Source of the DNA: Pseudomonas lalkuanensis
GTDB lineage: Bacteria; Pseudomonadota; Gammaproteobacteria; Pseudomonadales; Pseudomonadaceae
Assembly: GCF_008807375.1 (NCBI RefSeq)
Contig: NZ_CP043311.1
Span: forward strand, 4,506,001 to 4,570,000
Direction: 5' to 3'
DNA: 64,000 nt
The position numbers and the translations under genes are program-made. Under the pieces are notes generated by a model. That model saw only the letters and a program-made list of their open reading frames with translations, ran no database searches and was not told where the DNA came from. Below, one piece after another: positions 8,539 to 17,536 of this stretch. The first letter of the stretch is position 1; each line of letters opens with the position of its first letter.

Positions 8539-8865
8539 TCAGGCGCTGGCCTTGCTCACGGCATCCTTGACCAGGGTCTGCAACTCACCCTTCTCGAACA
8601 TCTCGGTCATGATGTCGCTGCCGCCAACCAGTTCACCGGCTACCCAGAGCTGCGGGAAGGTCGGCCAGTTGGCGTACTTCGGCAGGTTGGCGCGGATTTC
8701 CGGGTTCTGCAGGATGTCCACGTAGGCGAACTTTTCGCCGCAAGCCATGAGGACTTGCGCGGCGCGGGCCGAGAAGCCGCACTGCGGAGCATTCGGCGAG
8801 CCTTTCATGTACAGCAGGACAGTGTTGTTGGCGATCTGCTCTTTGATGGTTTCGATGATATCCAT
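8539..8865 (-). CDS. grxD: Monothiol glutaredoxin (Grx4/GrxD)
   Basis: GrxD binds and transfers [2Fe-2S] clusters and supports iron homeostasis. The 108-residue protein has the CGFS active site at C29 (APQCGFSARA) and the family motif WPTFPQLWVAGELVGG for glutathione binding. The start is ATG 8865 (MDIIETIKEQ) with a GAGGTG site. The 17 codons that stay open upstream are not conserved in character and are left out. Its neighbours bfd and bfr give an iron-handling context. Confidence 0.95.
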   Translation of the reverse strand: MDIIETIKEQIANNTVLLYMKGSPNAPQCGFSARAAQVLMACGEKFAYVDILQNPEIRANLPKYANWPTFPQLWVAGELVGGSDIMTEMFEKGELQTLVKDAVSKASA

Positions 8866-8958
8866 TGGGCACCTCGGCTGAACTTTCCGACTGGCGAGTC
8901 GGCAGGATGGCGGCATTGTAACGGAAAGCCGAGCGGTGCGCTCGGACTCTCCATGCCT

Positions 8959-11067
8959 TCAGGCGGCCACCACTTCCACGGGAACGCCATTGAGCGCCGC
9001 GTTGCCGGAGACCGCGTCCAGATGGCGCTCGTCGGTGAGGTCGTTGGCACTGGCGCCGGGCTGCTCGCTGGCGATGCCCATGCGAACCCCGGGGCGCGCA
9101 TGACCCCAGCCGTGAGGCAGGCTGACCACGCCGGGCATCATGTCGTCGCTGGCGCCGACCTCTACCTCGATCACGCCCACCCGCGAACGCACCTTGACCC
9201 GCTGGCCATCCACCAGCCCGCGAGCTTCCAGGTCGTTCGGGTGCATGAGCAACTGATGGCGCGGCTTGCCCTTCACCAGACGGTGGTAGTTGTGCATCCA
9301 GGAATTGTTGCTGCGTACATGACGGCGGCCGATCAGAACCAGCTGCCCCTCACGGGGCGCGGGCTGCGCCGCGAAGCGATCGAGATCGCCCAGCAGGATC
9401 GCGGGGGCGGCCTCCACCTTGCCGCTGGGCGTCTTCAGGCGTCCGCCCAGGTTGGGTTTCAGCGCTCCCAGATCCATGCCGTGGGGATGTTCGCGCAACC
9501 GCGCCACGGACAGTTTGTGCTCGGAACGATCGCCATAGGGACCGGCGCGCAGACCAAGGTCGATCATCTGCTCCGGTGCCAGGGTGGGCTTGAGCTCGAT
9601 GCCCGTACGCGCGGCAAAGGCCTTGGCCAGGCCGACGAAGATTTCCCAGTCGTGCATCGCCCCGGCCGGCCGGGCCAGCACGGCCTCATTGAAGCGGGTG
9701 ACATTGCGCACGGCGAAGAGATTGAAGGTGGTGTCGTAGTGTTCGTGTTCCAGCGGCGCGGTGGGCGGCAGGATCAGGTCAGCGTAACGGGTCGTCTCGT
9801 TGATATAGAGATCGATGCTGAGCATGAACTCCAGGCCGTCCAGTGCCTGTTCCAGTTGGCGGCCATTGGGCGTGGACAACACCGGGTTGCCGGCGATCGT
9901 GACCAGCGCCCTCACCTGCCCTTCGCCGGGTGTGAGCATTTCTTCGGCCAGGGCGGCCACCGGCAGTTCGCCACCGTACTCGGGAAGGCCTGATACGCGG
10001 CTCTGCCAGCGATTGAAATGCCCGCCGGAGGTCGCGGACACCAGGTCCACCGCCGGCTCGGTGCAGAGCACGCCGCCGACCCGGTCCAGGTTGCCGGTGA
10101 CCAGATTGATGAGCTGGATCAGCCATTGGCAGAGGCTGCCGAAGGCCTGGGTGGAAACGCCCATGCGGCCATAGCAGACCGCACTCTCGGCCGCCGCGAA
10201 GTCCCGCGCCAGCTGGCGAATCTGCTCCGCCGGGATGCCGCAGCGCTGACTCATGGCTTCCGGGGTGAAATGGGCGATGGCCGCCCGAACCTGCTCCAGC
10301 CCCTCTACCTCAAGATGGGTGGCGCGTCCCAATCCCTCTTCGAACAGGGTGTTGAGCAGGCCGAACAGCAGTGCCGCGTCCTGCCCCGGACGCACGAACA
10401 GGTGCTGGTCCGCCATGGCGGCAGTTTCGCTGCGCCGCGGGTCCACGACCACCAGCTTGCCGCCCCGCGCCTGAAGGGCCTTCAGACGTTTCTCCACATC
10501 CGGCACGGTCATGATGCTGCCGTTGGAGGCCAGCGGGTTGCCGCCGAGGATCAGCATGAAGCAGGTATGGTCGATGTCCGGGATCGGGATCAGCAGGCCA
10601 TGGCCATACATCTGCTGGCTGATCAGGTGATGGGGCAGCTGGTCCACCGAGGTGGCGGAGAAGCGTCCACGGGTCTTGAGCAGGCCGAGGAAGTAGTTGC
10701 TGTGGGTCATCAACCCATAGTTGTGCACGCTCGGGTTGCCCTGATACACAGCCACCGCGTTTTTGCCATGGCGCGCCTGGATATCGGCCAGCCGCTCGGC
10801 AACCAGGGCAAAGGCTTCATCCCATTCGATGGGCAGCCATTCGCTGCCGGCGCGCCGCATGGGCTGGCGAATGCGGTCGGGGTCGTTCTGGATGTCCTGC
10901 AGGGCCACGGCCTTGGGGCAGATATGGCCGCGACTGAAACTGTCCTGCGCATCGCCCTTGATGGAAAGGATACGGCGGCTGCCGTCTTCCTGGTCTTCAG
11001 TCTCGATAGTCAGGCCGCAGATGGCCTCGCAGAGATGGCACGCGCGGTGATGGAGGGTCTTGGTCAT
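8959..11067 (-). CDS. Molybdopterin-dependent oxidoreductase, DMSO reductase superfamily
   Basis: The 702-residue protein starts with a [4Fe-4S] motif: C10, C13, C17 and C50 (CHLCEAICGL, HICPK). Mo-bis-MGD folds follow, and a C-terminal molydopterin dinucleotide-binding domain (about 580-695, RSNNSWMHNYHRL) is recognisable. There is no Tat signal, so it acts in the cytoplasm. In formate dehydrogenases and nitrate reductases a Cys or Sec follows the N-terminal third. The corresponding region here (SATSVDQLPHHLISQQ) has no cysteine, so the Mo ligand may be Asp or Ser, or absent. The substrate is unknown. The start at 11067 begins MTKTLHHRACHLC. The molybdate transporter gene at the left edge would supply its metal. 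Confidence 0.85.
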   Translation of the reverse strand: MTKTLHHRACHLCEAICGLTIETEDQEDGSRRILSIKGDAQDSFSRGHICPKAVALQDIQNDPDRIRQPMRRAGSEWLPIEWDEAFALVAERLADIQARHGKNAVAVYQGNPSVHNYGLMTHSNYFLGLLKTRGRFSATSVDQLPHHLISQQMYGHGLLIPIPDIDHTCFMLILGGNPLASNGSIMTVPDVEKRLKALQARGGKLVVVDPRRSETAAMADQHLFVRPGQDAALLFGLLNTLFEEGLGRATHLEVEGLEQVRAAIAHFTPEAMSQRCGIPAEQIRQLARDFAAAESAVCYGRMGVSTQAFGSLCQWLIQLINLVTGNLDRVGGVLCTEPAVDLVSATSGGHFNRWQSRVSGLPEYGGELPVAALAEEMLTPGEGQVRALVTIAGNPVLSTPNGRQLEQALDGLEFMLSIDLYINETTRYADLILPPTAPLEHEHYDTTFNLFAVRNVTRFNEAVLARPAGAMHDWEIFVGLAKAFAARTGIELKPTLAPEQMIDLGLRAGPYGDRSEHKLSVARLREHPHGMDLGALKPNLGGRLKTPSGKVEAAPAILLGDLDRFAAQPAPREGQLVLIGRRHVRSNNSWMHNYHRLVKGKPRHQLLMHPNDLEARGLVDGQRVKVRSRVGVIEVEVGASDDMMPGVVSLPHGWGHARPGVRMGIASEQPGASANDLTDERHLDAVSGNAALNGVPVEVVAA

Positions 11068-11165
11068 GGCCTGGCCTCATGTTCTTGTTCGAGACGACCG
11101 GTCGGGTCGCAAGGAGAAGACTATGGAGCCATATCGGCCGAACAGCCAGCAGCGTCAGCGCCATG

Positions 11166-11192
11166 AATCGGCAGGCATCAGGCCTGCCGATT
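11166..11192 (-). terminator. Hairpin downstream of the lipoprotein gene
   Basis: A perfect 11-bp stem (AATCGGCAGGC / GCCTGCCGATT) with a 5-base loop lies just after the lipoprotein gene stop. It lacks a T run, so intrinsic termination is uncertain. Confidence 0.4.
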
Positions 11193-11203
11193 CGCCAACG
11201 TGG

Positions 11204-11641
11204 TCAGCGGATGGACTTGATGGTGCCCTTGTTGCCGGTGACCTTGGCGGTGACCTTCTTGAACACCACGTAGTTCTGCACACTCAGCTCGTAGCGCGGA
11301 GCGACGATCAGGTCGGCACCGGATTCCTTGACGGCCTTGTAGACGGCTGCAGCCTTCACGGCGGAAACGGGATCCGGACCGAAAGGCAGGCCGGTGCCGC
11401 CATCGACGCCATAGGCCACACCGTCCGCGAACTCGGAGTCTCCACCGAACTGCAGGAGGCTGAACAGGACGTTCACCTCGGACTGCCCGCTGATCGGCTC
11501 GCCAACGGCGATGTCAGCCTTGAGGTCAGTCGTCACGCTGCCATTCAGCGGCGAACTCGGCTGGCTGACGTTGTAGCTGCTGCAACCCGTCAGGGTAGCG
11601 AGGGCGGCGGCCAGGGCAGCGGGAACGAGGAACTTCTTCAT
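11204..11641 (-). CDS. Small outer-membrane lipoprotein of unknown function
   Basis: The 145-residue protein has a lipoprotein signal, MKKFLVPAALAAALATLTGCSSY, with the acylated cysteine in LTGC. The mature part contains a Gly-rich central stretch (VAYGVDGGTGLPFGPD), then a region with ESGADLIVAPRYELS and a basic C-terminus. The residue after Cys is Ser, which would allow outer-membrane sorting. Spacing of GGAG to ATG 11641 is good, although the frame stays open further upstream. The ADLIVAPRY pattern resembles TRL-like lipoproteins, but I cannot assign a function. No operon partner is evident. Confidence 0.7.
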   Translation of the reverse strand: MKKFLVPAALAAALATLTGCSSYNVSQPSSPLNGSVTTDLKADIAVGEPISGQSEVNVLFSLLQFGGDSEFADGVAYGVDGGTGLPFGPDPVSAVKAAAVYKAVKESGADLIVAPRYELSVQNYVVFKKVTAKVTGNKGTIKSIR

Positions 11642-11824
11642 TGGAGTCTCCATGGATCGTTGAAAGTCTGAGCGACTCCGCAGGTTTTCCATATGCGGGA
11701 GCCGTCCCCGGGACCACTCGATTCCGGGGACGCGCAAACCTATCAACCGACGGCTTGGAGCATCAGTTCATGCATTCCTAAAGGGTACTCAGATACTTTC
11801 CCGCTCTCTCCGCCCCGAATTACC

Positions 11825-13354
11825 TCAGGACGTAGGCTCAAGCAGGCAGACCCGATTGCGGCCACCGCTCTTGGCGCGATAGAGGGCGGTGTCGGCCCAT
11901 TCCAGAAGTTGCTCGGGACGGTCGTCGGGATTGGGCACCAGGCTGTGTGCGCCCACGCTCACCGTCACCACGCCGACGGGATTGTCGGAATGGGTAAGCC
12001 CTCGCTCGTAGACCGCCTGGCGAATCCGCTCCGCCACCAGCCGCGCGCCGGCCAGATCGGTGTGCGGCAACAACACGGTGAACTCTTCGCCGCCGTAACG
12101 CGCCACCGTATCGCCGGCGCGCACCTTGAAGCGGCGTAGCACATCGCTTACCGCCTTCAGGCAGGCATCGCCGGCCTGGTGGCCATAGCGATCGTTGTAG
12201 GCCTTGAAGTAATCGACGTCGATCATCACCAACGCCAGGGGCGAACCTACTGTGGCGGCTCGGTGGAACTCGACCTGCAGGGCCTGATCGAACTGCCGGC
12301 GATTGGCGATGCCGGTCAGGCTGTCGCGGTTGGCCAGGTGGAAGAGTTCGCGGTTCTCCTGCGCGATGCTCTGGGCGACAGCCATGCGTTTGCGCATCCG
12401 CGCCACCAGCCCGCCACCGACACCGATGAGCGCCAGCACCAGAACGGCAACCAGGCTGCCGACCATCGCCGCCTTGCGCCCCCATTCGGCCAGCACTTCC
12501 TGGCGGGACATGGACACGGCCGTCACCAGCGGGAATTGATCCAGGGCACGGTAGGCGTAGACCCGGTCCACCCCGTCGAGCGTTGAAATGCTCCCCCCGA
12601 CACCCACGGGCGAGCGCTTGAGGTCGTACTGGAACATGTAGCTGCCGGCCATGCTCTCTCCAGTACCCCCGACGTCCTCCGGCCGCCGATAGATGATCGT
12701 GCCGTCGTTCATGGTGATGAGGATGCTGCCTTGCGCACCGATGTCGAAGTGCTTGTAGAACTCACGGAAGTGATCGACGCGGATGCTCGCCAGCACCACA
12801 CCGGCGAAGCGGCCTTCCTTGTCATTGAAGCGGCGCGAAACCGGCAGGATCCACTCGCCGGTGGAACGGCTGCGCAACGGACTGTTCACCTCCGTGTCAC
12901 GGCTCACCGAATAGCGATGATGCTGGAAATAGGCGCGATCGGAGTTGTTCGCGTCCGCCGCAGGCGGCGGGTTGGTGTAGTGGAGCCAGCGCCCTTCGGC
13001 GTCGTAGACGAACACTCCGGCGAGCTGCGGGGAGCGCTGCTTGAAGGTCAGCAGCAACTGATCGATGGTATCGGCACTGGTCTCACCGCGCTCCAGCAGG
13101 GGAACCAGGGCGCTGAGGACGATATCGGCTTCCTTTATGGACTCCTGGGCATGCTGGGCGATGGAGTAGGCCAGGTTGGCATTGGCCTTGTCCGCCTCCC
13201 GCAGATAGAGCTGCTTGGAGTCCAGGACCTGCGCCAGGTTCACCAGAATGGCGCCCAGCCCGGCCACCAGCAGCAAGGCGTAGGCCAGCCACAGGGAACG
13301 TCGAGTTCCCGGATTGTCCTGAACGGGCTCCGGACCGGTTCCGGCCATCCGCAT
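11825..13354 (-). CDS. Membrane diguanylate cyclase with periplasmic dCache sensor
   Basis: The 509 residues comprise one membrane helix (about 20-42), a periplasmic double-Cache-type sensor (about 45-290), a second helix (about 296-318) and a cytoplasmic GGDEF domain (about 340-505). The active motif is GGEEF at 421-425, with DVDYFKAYND present. The inhibitory I-site RAGD (412-415) sits five residues before it. I infer a functional c-di-GMP synthase under product inhibition. The ligand of the sensor is unknown. The first ATG (13354) abuts its ribosome site GAGGAGT. The second ATG (13348) has better spacing and is an equally likely start. Confidence 0.9.
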   Translation of the reverse strand: MRMAGTGPEPVQDNPGTRRSLWLAYALLLVAGLGAILVNLAQVLDSKQLYLREADKANANLAYSIAQHAQESIKEADIVLSALVPLLERGETSADTIDQLLLTFKQRSPQLAGVFVYDAEGRWLHYTNPPPAADANNSDRAYFQHHRYSVSRDTEVNSPLRSRSTGEWILPVSRRFNDKEGRFAGVVLASIRVDHFREFYKHFDIGAQGSILITMNDGTIIYRRPEDVGGTGESMAGSYMFQYDLKRSPVGVGGSISTLDGVDRVYAYRALDQFPLVTAVSMSRQEVLAEWGRKAAMVGSLVAVLVLALIGVGGGLVARMRKRMAVAQSIAQENRELFHLANRDSLTGIANRRQFDQALQVEFHRAATVGSPLALVMIDVDYFKAYNDRYGHQAGDACLKAVSDVLRRFKVRAGDTVARYGGEEFTVLLPHTDLAGARLVAERIRQAVYERGLTHSDNPVGVVTVSVGAHSLVPNPDDRPEQLLEWADTALYRAKSGGRNRVCLLEPTS

Positions 13355-13571
13355 ACTCCTCGCTGCCTGCGTCTGGACACACCTTAGACAAGCGCCTGGG
13401 TCGAGACAATCTGGAACTATGGGTGATTGCCGTCACCCCCGAGGTCGTTGTACAACCTCCGCCCCGGCGCGAATGGCGAGCTAGAGCGGCCTTTCCGATA
13501 GCACCGGAGTGCCCCGGCCAGTGCCGCCCCGTCAGGCGCATAGCCACGAACGACGCGGCCTCCAGCGCATA

Positions 13572-13608
13572 TTGGAAAAGCGCGACATTTCCTTATAAGA
13601 TCGCGCCT
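13572..13608 (-). promoter_or_regulatory. ArgR operator overlapping the argF promoter
   Basis: On the minus strand TGTCGC-N8-AA (13587 to 13572) is preceded exactly 21 bp earlier by AGGCGC-N8-AA (13608 to 13593). This matches the Pseudomonas ArgR tandem layout. On the plus strand the same bases contain TTGGAA-N16-TATAAG (13572-13599), a plausible sigma70 promoter. ArgR binding would therefore occlude it. Confidence 0.7.
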
Positions 13609-13719
13609 TCCCCCTAAATCGTCGCCACGTGCGGCTTCGACCGCCCGTCCCGCCTGCTTTGTTCCCGCAACACCCGGCCAGGACATGCGGCCAGTGACAA
13701 AAGAAGAAAGGTAGTAACC

Positions 13720-14637
13720 ATGAGCGCTAGGCATTTTCTCTCCCTGATGGACTGCACTCCCCAGGAGCTGAACAGCCTGATCCGTCGAGGCACCGAGCTG
13801 AAGGATCTGCGCAACCGAGGCGTGCGTTACGAACCTCTGAAAAGCCGTGTGCTGGGCATGATCTTCGAGAAGGCCTCCACCCGTACCCGACTTTCCTTCG
13901 AGGCCGGCATGATCCAGCTCGGCGGCCAGGCCATCTTCCTGTCCCCGCGCGACACCCAGCTCGGCCGTGGCGAGCCCATCAGCGATAGCGCCATCGTCAT
14001 GTCGCGGATGCTCGATGCGGTGATGATCCGCACCTTCGCCCACAGCACGCTGACCGAGTTCGCCGCCCACTCCCGTGTGCCGGTGATCAACGGCCTGTCC
14101 GATGACCTGCACCCCTGCCAGCTGCTGGCCGACATGCAGACCTTCCTCGAACACCGCGGCAGCATCCAGGGCAAGACCGTCGCCTGGATCGGCGATGGCA
14201 ACAACATGTGCAACACCTACATAGAGGCAGCCATCCAGTTCGACTTCCAGCTGCGCGTCGCCTGCCCTGAAGGCTACGAACCGAATCCCGCCTTCCTCGC
14301 CCAGGCCGGCGACCGCGTCAAGGTCGTGCGTGACCCGCGCGAAGCCGTGGCCGGCGCGCACCTGGTCAGCACCGACGTCTGGACCTCCATGGGCCAGGAA
14401 GAAGAAACCGCCAAGCGCCTGGCGCTGTTCGCCCCTTACCAGGTGAACAAGGCGCTCCTCGACCTGGCGGCGGCGGACGTGATATTCATGCACTGCCTGC
14501 CAGCCCACCGTGGCGAAGAGATCAGCGTCGACCTGCTCGACGACCCGCGTTCGGTGGCCTGGGACCAGGCGGAAAACCGTCTCCACGCCCAGAAAGCCCT
14601 GCTCGAACTGCTGGTAGAACACGCCCATCACGCATGA
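13720..14637 (+). CDS. argF: Ornithine carbamoyltransferase, anabolic
   Basis: ArgF forms citrulline from ornithine and carbamoyl phosphate in arginine synthesis. The 305-residue protein shows the carbamoyl-phosphate loop STRTR at 53-57, the HPCQ motif ([11 protein letters not shown]) and the ornithine/substrate loop [12 protein letters not shown]. An AGAAAGG ribosome site precedes ATG 13720. ArgR half-sites cover its promoter. Its stop overlaps the start of an ABC ATPase gene by four bases (ATGA), which couples their translation. Confidence 0.96.
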   Translation: MSARHFLSLMDCTPQELNSLIRRGTELKDLRNRGVRYEPLKSRVLGMIFEKASTRTRLSFEAGMIQLGGQAIFLSPRDTQLGRGEPISDSAIVMSRMLDAVMIRTFAHSTLTEFAAHSRVPVINGLSDDLHPCQLLADMQTFLEHRGSIQGKTVAWIGDGNNMCNTYIEAAIQFDFQLRVACPEGYEPNPAFLAQAGDRVKVVRDPREAVAGAHLVSTDVWTSMGQEEETAKRLALFAPYQVNKALLDLAAADVIFMHCLPAHRGEEISVDLLDDPRSVAWDQAENRLHAQKALLELLVEHAHHA

Positions 14638-15743
14638 ATCGCGAAATGCTCCTCAACCTGCGCAACCTCACTTGCGGTTATCACGACCAGCAGGTTGTGC
14701 GGGGCCTGAACCTTCATCTCAATGCCGGTGACATCGGCTGCCTGCTCGGCCCCTCGGGCTGCGGCAAAACCACCACGCTGCGCGCCATCGCCGGTTTCGA
14801 GCCGGTGCTGGAGGGCGAAATCGAGCTGGCCGGTGACGTCATCTCCCGCGCCGGTTTCACCCTGGCGCCGGAGAAGCGCCACATCGGCATGGTGTTCCAG
14901 GACTACGCCCTGTTCCCGCACCTGACCGTGGCCGAGAACGTCGCCTTCGGCATCCGCAAGGAGCCCGGCTTCGAGGGCAAGGTTGGCGAACTGCTGGAGT
15001 TGGTGAAGCTGGGACACCTGGCCAAGCGTTATCCCCACGAGCTGTCCGGCGGCCAGCAGCAACGCGTATCGCTGGCCCGCGCGCTGGCGCCCGAGCCGCG
15101 CCTGCTGCTGCTCGACGAACCCTTCTCCAACCTCGATGGCGAACTGCGCCGCCGCCTGAGCCAGGAGGTCCGCGAGATCCTCAAGGCTCGCGGCACCAGC
15201 GCCATCCTGGTGACCCACGACCAGGAAGAAGCCTTCGCGGTCAGCGACCATGTCGGCGTGTTCAGGGACGGCCTGCTGGAGCAGTGGGATACACCCTACA
15301 ACCTCTATCACGAGCCCCTGACCCCCTTCGTCGCCAGCTTCGTCGGCCAGGGTTACTTCATCCGTGGCCAGCTGGTTTCGGCCGATTCGGTGAACACCGA
15401 ACTGGGCACCATCCGCGGCAACCGCGCCTACACCTGGCCGCAGGGCTCGGCGGTGGACGTGCTGCTGCGTCCGGATGACATCGTGCATGCGCCGGAAAGC
15501 GAGCTGCGCGCCAAGGTGATCGGCAAGACCTTCCTCGGCGCCGCGACGCTTTACCGCCTGCAGCTGGCCACCGGCAGCCAGCTGGAATCGATCTTCCCCA
15601 GCCATGCCGACCACCAGCCCGGACAGGAAGTCGGCATCCGCATCGCCGCCGATCACCTGGTGGTGTTTCCGGCCCAGGGCAGCGTCGCCGCCCACTTCAC
15701 GCCCCAGGACTCCGGCGTACGCCGCATCAGCGGCGCACTCTGA
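14634..15743 (+). CDS. Orphan ABC transporter ATP-binding protein (FbpC/PotA-like)
   Basis: The 369-residue protein has Walker A at 39-47 (GPSGCGKTT), a Q-loop ([12 protein letters not shown]), signature LSGGQQQR, Walker [13 protein letters not shown] and switch VTHDQ. A C-terminal TOBE-like domain of about 130 residues follows. This architecture is typical of importers for ferric iron, spermidine or molybdate. No permease or binding protein is adjacent, so its partners must be encoded elsewhere. The start overlaps the argF stop (ATGA), suggesting co-expression under ArgR. A second ATG at 14646 (MLLNLRNL) is possible. An inverted repeat follows the gene. Confidence 0.88.
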   Translation: MNREMLLNLRNLTCGYHDQQVVRGLNLHLNAGDIGCLLGPSGCGKTTTLRAIAGFEPVLEGEIELAGDVISRAGFTLAPEKRHIGMVFQDYALFPHLTVAENVAFGIRKEPGFEGKVGELLELVKLGHLAKRYPHELSGGQQQRVSLARALAPEPRLLLLDEPFSNLDGELRRRLSQEVREILKARGTSAILVTHDQEEAFAVSDHVGVFRDGLLEQWDTPYNLYHEPLTPFVASFVGQGYFIRGQLVSADSVNTELGTIRGNRAYTWPQGSAVDVLLRPDDIVHAPESELRAKVIGKTFLGAATLYRLQLATGSQLESIFPSHADHQPGQEVGIRIAADHLVVFPAQGSVAAHFTPQDSGVRRISGAL

Positions 15744-15770
15744 ACTCAAATTCCAAGTTCGAAGAACGTG

Positions 15771-15831
15771 TAGGAGCGAGCTTGCTCGCGAACAGCCCGA
15801 GCACGATCCTTCGCGAGCAAGCTCGGTCCTA
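15771..15831. repeat. REP-like inverted repeat (22-bp arms)
   Basis: Arms 15771-15792 (TAGGAGCGAGCTTGCTCGCGAA) and 15810-15831 are inverted copies with one or two differences and a 17-base loop. It lies between convergent genes and may help end both transcripts. Confidence 0.75.
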
Positions 15832-15835
15832 CAGA

Positions 15836-16618
15836 TCAGATCCACAGCCGCCCGCTGGCCACCAGCACCGAATGTCCGGCGATGCTCACCCGATCGCCGT
15901 CGAGACGGCACCAGAGATCGCCGCTGCGCGCGGAGCACTGTTCGGCGCGCAGCACGCGCTTGCCGAGGCGATTCGCCCAGTAGGGAATCAACGCGCAGTG
16001 GGCCGCGCCGGTCACGGGGTCTTCGTCGATACCGATCAACGGGGCGAAGAAGCGCGAGACGAAGTCATGTTTCATCCCCGGCGCGGTGACGATCACCCCC
16101 GACCAGGGCAGTTTCGCCAGCGCCTTGAAGTCCGGCGTGCATTCGCGCACGGCCTGTTCCGAATCCAGCACCGCCAGCAGGAAGTTGGCCCCCAGGGCAT
16201 CCACCGGAGCAACGCCTAGGGCATGTTCCAGCTCCAGGGTGACGCCCACCTCGCGGGGAACCTGGGCGGGGAAGTCCAGGGCCAGGCGCCCCTCTTCCTC
16301 GCGGCTCACCCGCAATTCACCGGACTTGCTCATGAACTCCAGGCGGTCGCCCGGTTCCTGATAGAGCTCGAACAGCACATGGGCGCTCGCCAGGGTGGCA
16401 TGGCCGCACAGCGGGACCTCGGCCTTGGGGGTGAACCAGCGGATGTGCCAGGCACTGCCCTCCTTCACCAGGAAAGCGGTCTCCGACAGGTTGTGCTCCG
16501 CGGCGATGCGTTGCATGAGCTGGTCATCGAGCCAGGCGTCGAGGCGATAGACCACCGCCGGATTGCCACCGAAGGGGCGTTGGGTGAAGGCGTCGACCTG
16601 ATGGAATTCCAGCTGCAT
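15836..16618 (-). CDS. PhzF-family isomerase/epimerase
   Basis: The 260-residue protein belongs to the PhzF/diaminopimelate-epimerase fold. Diagnostic stretches are PFGGNP near residue 18, the catalytic glutamate E46 in NLSETAFL, CGHATLA near 71 and DPVTGAAH near 200. PhzF itself isomerises an intermediate of phenazine synthesis. No other phenazine genes are nearby, so the substrate here is unknown. The start ATG 16618 follows AAGGAG. A binding-protein gene lies 101 bp upstream on the same strand. Confidence 0.88.
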   Translation of the reverse strand: MQLEFHQVDAFTQRPFGGNPAVVYRLDAWLDDQLMQRIAAEHNLSETAFLVKEGSAWHIRWFTPKAEVPLCGHATLASAHVLFELYQEPGDRLEFMSKSGELRVSREEEGRLALDFPAQVPREVGVTLELEHALGVAPVDALGANFLLAVLDSEQAVRECTPDFKALAKLPWSGVIVTAPGMKHDFVSRFFAPLIGIDEDPVTGAAHCALIPYWANRLGKRVLRAEQCSARSGDLWCRLDGDRVSIAGHSVLVASGRLWI

Positions 16619-16719
16619 CACAAGCTCCTTTTGAAGCGGGGTAGGAAGAACCAGCTTGCCAGCCGTCAGCGTCCCGCGCGCCGTACAGCGGCCGGCTCTT
16701 ATCGGGAGTACAGCCGATG

Positions 16720-17511
16720 TCAGTCTAGTGGAGGCAGGCCATAGCGCTGCAGCAACGCGTTCATCCGACCGGATTCGCGCAGGCGCTTGAGCCCTGCCTC
16801 GAATACCGCAGCGTGATGCACGCTGGCTTCCAGCGCCGGCGAGAATGCGAGGTAGATAGGCACGTCCGGCGTGCGGCAACCCGCCTTCACCAGCTTGCCG
16901 CGCTGCCCGCTGTTGGCCAGGTAGGCATCCATCACCCAGGCGTTTTCGATGGTGGCGTCGATACGCCCCAACACAACCTTTTCCACGTTCATGTCCAGGG
17001 CCTGGTCGCCGGATACCACCTGCACCCGCGCAGGATCGTCGCGCTGGATGCGGATGTAGGTGTCGAGCTCCTGGCCGTAGCTGTAACTGTTGATGCTGCC
17101 CAGCCGTACCCCGGCAAGGGACTCCAGGCCCCGATAGCGCCACTGGCTGCCTGGGGCGACGTAGAAGCACATGCGCGATACGCCGGGCGCGGTGGGCGTG
17201 AAGATGAAGTCGGGGGCGTCCTGCAGACCGGCGCCGATCAGCGCATCCAGGCGGCCTCCACGGGTGTCGTGGACGGCGCGGGCCCAGTTCACCACGCGGT
17301 ATTCCACGTCGATGCCGGCCTCACCGAAGATTTCCCGCGCCAGTTCAACGAAGATGCCCGGCCGTGACGAGCCGGGTTGGCAATTGATCGGGCACCAGAT
17401 ATCCCCGGCGATCACCAGGGTTTCAGCACGAGCAGAAGGAAAGAGCACAGGAGCGGCCAGCAGCGCCAGTAGCTGCCAGCGGCGTTTCAGCCATCCTCGC
17501 CCTTTCCCCAT
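16720..17511 (-). CDS. Periplasmic solute-binding protein, family 3
   Basis: The 263-residue protein has a cleavable signal (KRRWQLLALLAAPVLFPSARA) and then an amino-acid-type binding fold (AETLVIAGDIWCPINCQ at the mature start). Such proteins often deliver amino acids to ABC importers. Many Pseudomonas members of this small type lack a transporter, and none is encoded beside this one. ATG 17511 is chosen because AGGAGG lies seven bases upstream and it begins the signal peptide. The gene starts 25 bp after the glpK stop on the same strand, so it may be transcribed with glpK. Two cysteines near the mature N-terminus could form a disulfide. Confidence 0.85.
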   Translation of the reverse strand: MGKGRGWLKRRWQLLALLAAPVLFPSARAETLVIAGDIWCPINCQPGSSRPGIFVELAREIFGEAGIDVEYRVVNWARAVHDTRGGRLDALIGAGLQDAPDFIFTPTAPGVSRMCFYVAPGSQWRYRGLESLAGVRLGSINSYSYGQELDTYIRIQRDDPARVQVVSGDQALDMNVEKVVLGRIDATIENAWVMDAYLANSGQRGKLVKAGCRTPDVPIYLAFSPALEASVHHAAVFEAGLKRLRESGRMNALLQRYGLPPLD

Positions 17512-17536
17512 TGCGCCTCCTGTCGCTGTGGCAACC

